A stretch of 15,533 nucleotides of DNA from contig NW_020312304.1 of NCBI RefSeq assembly GCF_002999335.1, positions 1 through 15,533 of the forward strand. Reading direction: 5' to 3'. Of the stretch, positions 1 through 7,792 are shown one piece after another (the first letter of the stretch is position 1; each line of letters opens with the position of its first letter). The stretch comes from Cyclospora cayetanensis. Lineage: Eukaryota > Apicomplexa > Conoidasida > Eucoccidiorida > Eimeriidae. Under the pieces are notes generated by a model that was not told where the DNA came from, ran no database searches, and was given only the letters and a program-made list of their open reading frames with translations. Made by a program: the position numbers and the translations under genes.

Positions 1-230
<230 letters not shown>

Positions 231-494
231 ACTCGTGCTTTCGTGGCGGCCATACCCGTAGAAGCCCGTCGTGTGTGGATATGTCTCCGAGTCTGCGCTT
301 CGGGAGGGGGGAGGGGAAGGGCATGAGCGACATGAGAGTCTCTCTCTCTCTGTCTTTATCGCTCGAATGTCTGTCTGTGTTCGCCTATGCATGCAATGCA
401 GCTGGTTGCGAAGCACCGAACAACGGTCTTATTCCGTGGAAACAAGCACACAGAGAGGCGGCAGGCACATTTCTGCTCTCCAAAGGAGGCAGCA
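231..494. other. Upstream region with no supported gene
   Basis: Short overlapping ORFs occur in several frames on both strands, but none has recognisable protein character. The stretch contains a GATG-poor, G-rich patch (about 301-320) and an ATGCATGCAATGC stretch near 388-400 that includes the TGCATGC core seen elsewhere in the window. It may be the 5' flank of the gene to the right. Confidence 0.5.
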
Positions 495-764
495 ATGAGC
501 CGTCTTAGCGGCAAATACCAAGCGGCAGCGTTGCCGCTGCTGTTTCTGCTGGTGCTACCGGGAAGCTCGCTGGCCAAGACACTGGGGAGGAGCTTTTGGG
601 TTCGGAAGCCTCTTGCTGCTGCGTTTACTGCTGCTGCGTTTACTGCTGCTGCGTTTACTGCTGCTGCGTTTGCCGCTGCTTTTGTGCAATGGATGATCGG
701 TGGGGTCGGCATTCGGGTGCTCGAGAAGATGCGTGGAAACCTTTGTTCGAATTCTTTTTTCTGA
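495..764 (+). CDS. Candidate signal-peptide exon or small secreted ORF with AAAFT repeats
   Basis: The ATG at 495 opens 89 codons. The first ~27 residues look like a classical signal peptide: MSRLSGKY, then a hydrophobic core (ALPLLFLLVLPG), then a small-residue cleavage context (SSLAK). A basic stretch (KTLGRSFWVRK) follows, then four copies of a pentapeptide AAAFT/AAAFA encoded by a 15-bp repeat. A signal peptide followed by a basic segment is the form of apicoplast bipartite leaders, which is known biology; that it applies here is inference. The frame closes at 764, so if this is the first exon of the gene to the right it must splice out earlier. A donor at 717 (exon end 716, phase 0) would match the acceptor at 1024 (phase 0), but the donor is weak. 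The opposite strand also has an open frame across the repeat. A chance ORF cannot be excluded. Confidence 0.4.
   Translation: MSRLSGKYQAAALPLLFLLVLPGSSLAKTLGRSFWVRKPLAAAFTAAAFTAAAFTAAAFAAAFVQWMIGGVGIRVLEKMRGNLCSNSFF
615..680 (+). repeat. 15-bp tandem repeat, four units
   Basis: The unit GCTGCTGCGTTTACT is repeated at 615, 630, 645 and 660; the last copy changes to TTTGCC, and two further GCT triplets follow. It encodes AAAFT on the plus strand in the frame of the signal-peptide ORF. It is a derived form of the GCT/CAG triplet runs common in this window. Confidence 0.95.
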
Positions 765-1023
765 CATATTGAGTGGACGGGGGGTGCAGCTTGCGTTGCT
801 GCTGCAGCTATCATCGAGTCCTATCAGTCTCGGCGGCAATCGCGGCATGCAGTCTGTTTCCTTAGGGGCAGCGGTGGGTGTTAAAAGACGTCTCTGCACC
901 ATCTGTCAGTTACGCTGCAACATCAGTGCTGCCACGGCAGGGATGCTGTGCACATCTCTGCAGCTGCATACCTGTGGCTGCTGCCTGTGTCGGACTGCTC
1001 ATTGTCTGCAGCTGCCTTTCCAG

Positions 1024-3867
1024 CTTCCTATGGGTGTCTCTGCCTTCGCTCGCGTCAATGCCGAATTGCCGCTAGAACCCCTTCAGGAGTTGTATCAGCA
1101 GCAGCTGCAGCCTGAGGACAAGAGGGACGCTGAGAGAGCGCCGCTGCAGTGGCAGACATTCGCATGCAGCAAGGAGAACTTGCTGCAACTGCAGCGGCAG
1201 GTGCAGCAACAGCTGCTCAGGCTGCAGCAGAGTGGGCTGCGTGGGGAGGTCCTCCTAGGAGTGCAAACACCACACGCGCTTGGCTGCGGTGGAGTGCTGC
1301 GTTGTCTCGCGAGCTTGGACAAGGAAAAGCCAAGGCTCACTTTCTCAGGTTGGCACTGCCTGTTGATACCGCTGCTTGCCGCTGCACTCCGTCAGTCTTC
1401 TGTACTGCTGCTGCCGCAACTCCTCGGGTGTCTGTGGGTGCAGGTGTAAGTGTAGGTGTAGGTGTGTGTAGGTGTAGGTGTAGGTGTGTAAGTGTAGGTG
1501 TGTGTAGGTGTAGGTGTGTGTGTAGGTGTAGGTGTGTAGGTGTGTGTAGGTGTGTGTGTGTGTAGGTGTAGGTGTGTGTGTAGGTGTAGGTGTAGGTGTG
1601 TATGTGTGTGTAGGTGTAGGTGTAGGTGTAGGTGTAGGTAGGTGTGTAGGTGTATGTGTGTATGTGTGTGTAGGTGTAGGTGTGTGTTGGTGTAGGTGTA
1701 GGTGTATGTGTGTGTAGGTGTGTAGGTGTAGGTGTATGTGTGTGTAGGTGTAGGTGTAGGTGTATGTGTGTGCAGGTGTGTAGGTGTAAGTGTGTATGTG
1801 TGTGTAGGTGTGTGTGTGTAGGTGTGTGTAGGTGTGTAGGTGTGTGTGTAGGTGTAGGTGTGTATGTGTGTGTAGGTGTAGGTGTGTGCAGGTGTGTAAG
1901 TGTATGTGTATGTATGTGTAAGTGTATGTGTAGGTGTGTGTAGGTGTGTAGGTGTAGGTGTATGTGTGTGTAGGTGTAGGTGTAGGTGTACGTGTGTGTA
2001 GGTGTAGGTGTAGGTGTGTAAGTGTAGGTGTGTAAGTGTATGTGTAGGTGTGTATAGGTGTGTAGGTGTAGGTGTGTGTAGGTGTATGTGTGTGTAGGTG
2101 TAGGTGTGCTTTGGATATAGAGTGTTGCCTTAGCTGCTGCTCCCGTTTGCATACGTTGTATCGGTTGATTGCAGGTGGAGCAGATGCGCATTTTTATGTG
2201 TGCTTCGGTGGGTGGGTGTTTTTCTGCAGCGTCTCAGGGAGGCAACGAGGTGGCCCTTACCCTGAGTAAACTCCGGTTGCTAGGGTTTGCTCTCCAGAGC
2301 TCCTTGGATATCAATAAGTCTAAAGTCGCTGTCGAGACGGCCTACAACTTTGAACAGGGTCTGCCGTTTTCTGTGTGCTGTTGCTCCCCTGCTCAGCTGA
2401 TGCTCTCGTACTTGCTGCTGCTTGTAGAGCCTCTGTTGGCATTTCGCTGCCTGCCTCTTCGCTCTCGATACAGCTGCGGCTCGCTCCTTCGGGGGAGGAG
2501 GCGTGGTTGGTTGGTTTTTTCTGCTGCTCCTGCTTAGGGGTGGAGGAGTGCGTCTCTCCCGAATGCTGATGCTGCTGCTGCTGCGCCGTGGCGGTGCCGT
2601 GTTTCCATGCCCGTGGTGGTTGTGCTGCTGTGTGGCGTTGCCGCAGGAGAGACATCCATGCGGGTTGCTGCGGCAGGCCTTACAGGGGCAGCCACGAGAG
2701 GCCTCCTTCCCACTTTGCTTGGAGTGGAGGTTCGCGCGAGAGGCCCCTTGGGAAGCCCCCTAAGGGGCAAGGCAGCACAAGAGGGGCTGGCGACAGCTGC
2801 AGAAGGAGCGAGTAGCTTCGCCGAAAAACCCCTCGCAGAAGCGGCACATGCAGAGGCAGGAAAAGCAGAGAAGGATAAAGGCCTTAAGGGCCAGCGTTCC
2901 GAAGGGAATAACCGGATGGCAGGGCTAAGTGAGGCGCCAGACGTCTCCATGGGCTTGACATTTGCCTTCGGAGAGAAGGGTGACCTTCTTGTTGAACCGA
3001 AGTTCCACCTAGGGGAAAGGTGATTGCTCACGCCAGACTCCACTTCACAGACACTACCCCCCACCCTCCACTCCTACGCACTCACCGTGCACCCCTCATT
3101 GTGCACCCCCTTTCTGTCCTCCTTCTATTTCTATGGCGCCTCTGCATGCTGTCTGCATTTCATGCCGTGCTTTCAACTTTGGATGAATGGCTGTCCCCCT
3201 CGCTCTGCATAGCGTATAGTTCAGCCCATGCAAAAAGGGCAGGACCTCGCCGCTACTGCCATGCTGACAAGTTGCCTTGGCTAGCAGATAAACAGGCAGT
3301 AGAAAGGCAGGCTTGCGCACACGAAGAAACATACACACATATATATGTATACGTATTTCAGATACTGTGGCCCTGGTGGCAGTCTGCCAGGCAAAATACA
3401 TCCCCTTTGCCCCTTCCTGCAGCTCCAATTTCTCCCCCCGGGAAAGCCAATGTCTAGGACTCCTCAGTCGTTTGTCCAGCCGTGTGTGCTGTTTACATAC
3501 GGTGACTGCGAGTGCAAATAGTGCATCAATTTCTCAGGGACGCCTGCATGCTGTGGAGGCACAAAACAGGCACGGTGAGGGAGGGAAGAAGTGACAGCCT
3601 GACAGAAAGGCAGGCCCTCAGCGTTGTGTGTCTCTGCACAGGCGAGTCGCCCTGGACTGCTCCAAACGCTTCTCCAGCGGGAGCTTTTTCGCCTTCCACT
3701 TTGCTCCTTCCAACTGCCTACGCCTCCGCTGGGCAGACCCGGCTGCGGACGGAGGCTTTTGGGTGATTGCTGCGGAATACCCCTTGCAGGGGTTCGCGTC
3801 CAACGGCAGCAGCAGCTCCAGTCACATAGGGCCCTCCTTCTCCCTGCGAAGGGAGGGCCTCTTCTAG
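1024..3867 (+). CDS. Multi-exon gene, possible Omp85/Sam50/Toc75-type beta-barrel protein (5' end unresolved)
   Basis: I do not recognise this gene with certainty. Exons proposed by phase: A about 1024-1348 (open further upstream; ATGs at 847 and 1030), B from 2230, C ending 3019, D 3642-3867 (stop TAG). The A/B splice (donor 1349, acceptor ending 2229) and the C/D splice (donor 3020, acceptor ending 3641) both keep phase and frame. The B/C splice is ambiguous: exon B to 2358 with C from 2647, or B to 2372 with C from 2538; an intron is required because a TAG at 2535-2537 interrupts the frame. Exon A has a helical Gln/Leu-rich part, then GEVLLGVQTPHALGCGGVLR, which resembles the start of an Omp85 barrel after POTRA domains. 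Exons B-D show alternating strand-like segments (NEVALTLSKLRLLGFALQSS, SMGLTFAFGEKGDLLVEPKF, GSFFAFHFAPSNCLRLRW) and a C-terminal HIGPSFSLRREGLF. An Ala/Glu/Lys-rich insert lies in exon C. The Sam50/Toc75 assignment rests on pattern only. It is tail-to-tail with RPS28. Confidence 0.5.
1438..2107 (+). repeat. GGTGTA / (GT)n tandem array inside an intron
   Basis: About 670 bp of degenerate GGTGTA hexamers mixed with GTGTGT runs. The plus strand has almost no C (a single C appears every hundred bases or so). The array lies wholly inside the proposed intron 1349-2229, so it is transcribed in the G-rich sense. Long open frames of HTYT/HLHL type on the minus strand here are an artefact of the repeat. 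It resembles subtelomere-like or R-segment simple repeats, but it is not the canonical TTTAGGG telomere unit. Confidence 0.95.
3830..3858 (+). repeat. GC-rich hairpin across the last codons of the multi-exon gene
   Basis: GGCCCTCC pairs perfectly with GGAGGGCC. The intervening bases include TTC and GAA that extend the stem with one bulge. It lies just before the TAG at 3865-3867. It may be coincidence of coding sequence, or part of 3'-end signalling. Confidence 0.6.
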
Positions 3868-4955
3868 CTGCTTAGAGCAACACGATCCGCGCACCGTACT
3901 GCCCGTGTTATGAGGCCAGCAGCACTTTACCACCATTAGCGGTTGCTGGGCGGTAAAGCAACAACTTCATGGCCCCTGCGACGGCCGCCAAGAAGTATCT
4001 CTTGCGGGGCCTACCCGCGCTGCTTAGTGAGCAACCTTCTTTTCCTTTTTCGTTCTCTGTCTCTGGTCGGCTTCAGTTGGAGCTATACGGATGGAGGCTG
4101 AGGCTACAGGCCATCCCCCGGTTCCCTTTGTACTAGCTTGCGTCTTCCCAAAGATAACTGTTGCGTTGCAGCAATCAACGCACACCCCTACAGCTACACT
4201 CTTTAAACCCTTTTAAAAGATGCACACGAGTCAGGACGGCTGCCAAAGCGCCTAACCGCACAGCCCCAAACCGTGGCACCAGACAATACGCCGTATCACC
4301 CCGAAACTGAAAATCTACGGCCGCCGATTCTGCACGCTTCGAGTGCTGTACAAATCCCAGGACGTGAGGCGCCCTGCCTCGGCTCCCTGCCCCGCCTACT
4401 GAAGTAATAGCTATAAACTCCCCGAAAATGAATGCTCCTACTATTTGTAGCTAATTCGAAGCACCCCTACTTCCCCGAAAGGTGGCGAGGAGACGTTCCA
4501 CAGAAATGCTCGGGTCTTGCAGCGCCAAAAAGCGCACCGTACATACAGCCTTATCCGCCGCCGCTATTAGCTGTGTCCACAGCTGTTGTAGACACAGCAG
4601 CAGCACGCGGTGCTCTAGTGGCTTCTATGCTGAAACACCCACGGCAGCCGACCCCCCCCCCCGGCTGCCCCCGCGCTCCGTCGCCCATCCTGCAACCCCC
4701 AACGGAAAGTCCGCTAGAAACCGCAACCCTGGCATATGTATAGTTGCTACTGCATATGCGGATGCCCACAGACAGCAGCCCCGGTTGGCGCCGCCTCTGC
4801 ATGCACCGAACACACATCTGCCGTCGCACGAATCTCTCGTGTCGTCCCCCTCGCCGCGTGCCCCCGAGGAGGTCGTTGTACCGCCGTCGCTAAGATCTTG
4901 ATTCCCAAAAGCAAAATTCCTCCGCACGCTGCTGCGACTGCTGCGGTTCGCAGCC
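3868..4955. other. Tail-to-tail intergenic region
   Basis: This lies between the stop of the plus-strand gene (3867) and the stop of minus-strand RPS28 (4956), so both 3' UTRs fall here. A 10-bp stem with one mismatch at 3925-3958 (CTTTACCACC with GGGCGGTAAAG) lies about 60 bases past the first stop. A C-run cluster (C11 at 4652-4662, C5 at 4668-4672, further C3 and C5 to 4700) makes the minus strand G-rich. Several ORFs of about 100 codons are open on both strands, but they are proline/alanine-rich and overlap in different frames, with no recognisable domain. I see no convincing gene. Confidence 0.6.
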
Positions 4956-5162
4956 TCAGCGTAGACGACGAGCCTCACGCTCCGTCTCGAGCAGGGCCAG
5001 AATATCGCCTTCCCTGACAGGACCCTTGACATTCCTGATCAGAGAACGACCCTGAAGATCGGAGTCTTCCGTCATAAAAGTAACACGCACTTGCTGCACG
5101 CCGCCACGGCTGCCCGTGCGACCGAGAACCTTCTCCACCTTGGCCAGCTTGGGCTGCTCCAT
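4956..5162 (-). CDS. RPS28: Small ribosomal subunit protein eS28 (RPS28)
   Basis: Complete single-exon gene of 68 residues, the usual length for this family. eS28 is a small OB-fold protein of the 40S head near the mRNA exit and is needed for 18S rRNA maturation. The match runs end to end: [20 protein letters not shown], then QVRVTFM, then the signature [15 protein letters not shown], then the C-terminal [12 protein letters not shown], which agrees with animal and yeast RPS28. The ATG at 5162 is chosen because the alignment starts there; an overlapping frame from 5178 is a shadow. It is head-to-head with IMP3, 834 bp apart. Confidence is very high. Confidence 0.97.
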   Translation of the reverse strand: MEQPKLAKVEKVLGRTGSRGGVQQVRVTFMTEDSDLQGRSLIRNVKGPVREGDILALLETEREARRLR

Positions 5163-5270
5163 CTTCTTCGAAGTTCAAAGTTTATTGGGGTCTACGCCAA
5201 GCCTTACAGACACCGAAGAGAGCATAAAGTAAGCCCTAGCCACAAAGTTCTTGCGTCGCCTTGGCCGCCG

Positions 5271-5586
5271 CTACAGCTTCTTTGCCCTTGCAGCCGCCGG
5301 TGCACCGCCCCACTGCTGCCGGCTGCGGCCAGCCACAGCCCCCAGACAGCAGGGTGCTCTGTGCATGCATGCACGGAGCACCCTGCTGATCAAACGAACT
5401 ATTAAACAAAAGCCTTTCACAAATGACGGAAAAAAGTGCTTTCTGAAAAGAAATACCTACTGTGTCCTTGGCGATGCGCCTGATCTTGTTCGCCGCTAGA
5501 AGCACGTCAGGCAGCAGGCGCTGCTGCAGTAGCTGGCAGCCGGAAGAGGTGCTTTGTAGTAGGACTACGCGCTGCAGTGCATGCAT
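5271..5586 (-). CDS. Candidate small two-exon gene, unknown product
   Basis: On the minus strand the ATG at 5586 opens an amphipathic helix-like peptide (MHALQRVVLLQ..., ending LLAANKIRRIAKDT). It is followed at 5460 by a good donor, GTAGGT, with the exon ending at 5461 in phase 0. Acceptor choice is open. One ending at 5316 gives QWGGAPAAARAKKL and a stop at 5271-5273, about 56 residues in all. Others (exon from 5385, 5382 or 5322) give a longer Gly/Cys/Ala tail to 5236 and would put the palindrome at 5347-5388 in or beside coding sequence. No family is recognised. It lies just upstream of RPS28 on the same strand, and could instead be RPS28 5' leader with chance coding character. Confidence 0.28.
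5347..5388. repeat. 42-bp palindrome with TGCATGCATGCA centre
   Basis: Two 21-base arms meet with no spacer. The left arm CAGCAGGGTGCTCTGTGCATG is the reverse complement of the right arm except at one position (T5360 against G5375), which would be a U-G wobble in RNA. The central 12 bp (5362-5373) is TGCATGCATGCA. It lies about 185-225 bases upstream of the RPS28 start. Possible roles are a paired AP2-factor site, a cruciform, or an RNA stem. Confidence 0.92.
5362..5373. promoter_or_regulatory. TGCATGCA motif (overlapping double copy), candidate ApiAP2 site
   Basis: TGCATGCA occurs twice, overlapping, at 5362-5369 and 5366-5373. TGCATGCA is a known binding core of an apicomplexan AP2-domain factor (Plasmodium AP2-EXP and its relatives). 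That it acts here on RPS28 and IMP3 is inference. Confidence 0.4.
5578..5585. promoter_or_regulatory. TGCATGCA motif, candidate ApiAP2 site
   Basis: This is another exact TGCATGCA in the same head-to-head intergenic region, about 210 bases from the copies in the palindrome and 412 bases before the IMP3 ATG. It also overlaps the ATG of the candidate small minus-strand gene, so it could be coding by chance. Confidence 0.35.
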
Positions 5587-5996
5587 TGCTCTTGCGGAAA
5601 GCAATAGAGCGAATGAATAAATGTGTTATATTTGGTGAGCGCTCTCGGTTTCATGCCCAATTGTTCATGCAATAGAAGTCAATCTCCCTCCCGCACGTCC
5701 GTTGCTTCGTACGCGCTGAAGCCATGAACCGCATTAGTCGCAGCAGCCTGCAAAGGTGAGGGGGCCCCGCGAGGAAGAACTGTGGATTTTCTTGGGCATT
5801 TTCGTGCCTCCCTACACCCTGGGGCTTTGCAGCAGCAACAAGAGGCGGCGCGCGGGTATCGTGAGCGTGGATGCCTTTTCGCGTCGGACCCGTTAGGATT
5901 CTTCCTGGTCAAATTGGGGAAGTGCAGTGACATTCGAGGCACGCCTGAGCAGAACAGCCAAAGCAGTAAAGCCGACTTTTTAGCGGGGGGCGGAGA
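5587..5996. other. 5' flank of IMP3
   Basis: No gene is supported. A frame is open from 5782 to 6042 but starts at GTG, runs out of frame into IMP3 exon 1, and has no recognisable domain. The 5' UTR of IMP3 should lie in the right half. GGGGGCCCC at 5760-5768 is a small GC palindrome. Confidence 0.5.
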
Positions 5997-7466
5997 ATGC
6001 GGCAGCTCAAGCATCACGAGCAGCGGTTGCTGCGGAAGGTGAACTTTTACGAGTGGAAACGCGATAGCACACCTCGGGAGAACGTTTTTATTAGACGATA
6101 CATGATCCAAGACAGAGAGGACTACCACAGGTACATGCGCAGTGCTCAACGGGGGAGTTTTCAGCGCTTGCCCTCTGAAGCTGATACTATTCGTTCCAGG
6201 AGGCCCTTATCTCATCTGCTTGCGCTGGACGCGGCGCTGTCTGTCGACTTGCGTGCACCTCAGATACAACAAGCTGTGCGGCCTTATTACCAAGCTGGTT
6301 TCTGGTCTACGAAGCCTGGCTCCCGATGACTCCTTTAGGGTCAAAATGACAGAACTGCTACTGGATAAGCTGTACGTCGTACCCTGGCAGTTGCGCTCGC
6401 AGTTTTGTGTGCTGCTCCCGCTGGCGTTGCGGATGCTAGGGTTTCTGGTTTGTACACCGAGCAGTTTAGGCTAGCTTCCACATGTGATACACACACATAC
6501 ATACACTTACATACATGTGATACACACACATACATGTACCTACATACATGTGATACACACCCATACATACACCTACATACATACCTACACACCCATACAT
6601 ACACCTACATGCATACCTACACACCCATACATACACTTACATACATGTGATACACACCCATACATACACCTACATACATACCAACACACCCGTACATACA
6701 CTTACATACATGTGATACACACACATACATGTACCTACATACATGTGATACACACCCATACATACACCTACATACATGCCTACACACCCGTACATACACC
6801 TACATACATACCTACACACCCGTATATACACCTACATACATACCTACACACCCATACATACACCTACATACATCCACACGCACCGTACTTCCAGGCAGTC
6901 TTCTTCCGGTAAGTGTGTGTATGCCTTCCGGGGTTCTATCCCCTGCTGCCCCCAAAGTCCTTGTTGCGAATGCCTTGTGTTCGACGGTGTGAGAATTTGA
7001 ACTGAATTCAGGTACAGAATGGGCGTTATTAGCCGGCGTGAGGGCCTCTCCGCTGCAGAGGGGCTTCCGGCCTCTGCCTTCTGCAGGCGGCGATTGGCAG
7101 TGGTTCTTTTGAAGAACCGGATGGCATCTCATCTTAAGCAGGCAGTGGAATACATCGAGCAAGGCCGTACGTTGAGTTTTCCCAAATTCCCATTCAGGAG
7201 AGCTACTCCTGCAGACTGCACTTCTCGGCTCCAAAAGTGGAGGTGCCTCATTGCGATACTGACACAGCCATGTCCAAATCTATGCGCGCGTGAGTGCCTT
7301 CTATTCAGATGTGCGACTGGGAAATGAGGTAGTAACCTGCCCCGCGCTGCACGTTACGAGGGACGGCGAGGACCTCATTAGCTGGGCGCAGGGTTCTGCC
7401 ATTCAGAGGCACGTGAAGGAGTTCAATCAGGAAGCCGACGATTTTGAGCTTTTGCAGGCCGCATAA
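5997..7466 (+). CDS. IMP3: U3 snoRNP protein IMP3 (four exons)
   Basis: IMP3 is an S4-domain protein of the U3 snoRNP/small-subunit processome in the nucleolus. With IMP4 and MPP10 it helps U3 pair with pre-rRNA for 18S processing. Exons 5997-6130, 6264-6371, 7012-7166 and 7309-7466 splice with GT..AG and correct phases to 184 residues, the same length as human IMP3. Exon 1 opens MRQLKHHEQRLLRKVNFYEW (human begins MVRKLKFHEQKLL) and has REDYHRY across the splice. Exon 2 has DDSFRVKMTELLLDKLY. Exon 3 carries the S4 core CRRRLAVVLLKNRMASHL and IEQG. Exon 4 has HVRLGNEVVTCPALHVTR and ends RHVKEFNQEADDFELLQAA. Donors at introns 2 and 3 read GTACGT. Introns are 133, 640 and 142 bp; intron 2 carries a tandem array. 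The ATG at 5997 fits the family start exactly. Confidence 0.96.
6478..6882 (+). repeat. ACATAC/CCTACA tandem array in IMP3 intron 2
   Basis: About 400 bp of short ACATAC, CACACCC and CCTACATACA units with interspersed TGTGATACACAC blocks. A higher-order copy exists: the sequence from 6506 recurs from 6701 (period 195) with few changes. Its complement is rich in TGTAGG and GTGTGT, so it is related in type to the array at 1438-2107 but lies in the opposite orientation relative to transcription. Peptide frames of HTYTYIH type here are artefacts. Confidence 0.93.
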
Positions 7467-7612
7467 AAGGCGGGGGCTGCTGCAAGCGGTGCAAGGAGGG
7501 TGGTGTGTCAGTGTGCTGCTGCGGAAACGCAGCCTGCATGACACACTCTCTACCCTGTTTGATATTACGGAAAGCTGTGAAAGCAGCTGCTGAGAAGCGC
7601 GTGTCTGTAGGG

Positions 7613-7650
7613 TGCACAAAGGGGTTCTCGAAGGAGAGCCCCTTTGTGCA
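7613..7650. repeat. 17-bp stem, 4-base loop hairpin downstream of IMP3
   Basis: The left arm 7613-7629 (TGCACAAAGGGGTTCTC) pairs with 7634-7650 (GAGAGCCCCTTTGTGCA) around a GAAG loop. The only imperfection is one position that becomes a U-G wobble in RNA. It lies 147 bases after the IMP3 stop, within the likely 3' UTR or just beyond it. Confidence 0.93.
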
Positions 7651-7756
7651 GGGGTGTCTGTACAGGACTCCAGGCCGGCTCGCTGCAGCAAGTGCTGCTG
7701 CATCCGCTGAAGAATCGTTTGGGCACCCGTATTGTGAATCAGAGGGAGAGAAGACA

Positions 7757-7792
7757 GGGGGGAGGGGGGAGATGGGGGGCGTTGAGGAGGGG
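7757..7792 (+). other. G-run cluster, candidate G-quadruplex
   Basis: Four runs occur: G6 (7757-7762), G6 (7764-7769), G6 (7774-7779) and G4 (7789-7792), with loops of 1, 4 and 9 bases. This satisfies the usual quadruplex pattern on the plus strand. It lies between convergent gene ends. Confidence 0.7.

Noticed and set aside
1438..2107. GGTGTA array as an internal telomere tract
   Set aside because: The unit is GGTGTA/GTGTGT, not TTTAGGG. No run of the canonical unit is present.
1337..2191. Long minus-strand frame (284 codons) of His/Thr/Tyr/Leu repeats
   Set aside because: It is the translation of the GGTGTA array, which stays open in any frame lacking stops. There is no protein character outside the repeat.
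4432..4901. Overlapping proline/alanine-rich plus-strand ORFs between the first gene and RPS28
   Set aside because: Two frames are open over the same bases, no domain is seen, and the minus strand is open too. This reflects GC-rich composition.
6484..6912. Plus-strand frame of Thr/Tyr/Ile/His repeats and its minus-strand counterparts
   Set aside because: Artefact of the ACATAC array, which lies inside a well-supported IMP3 intron.
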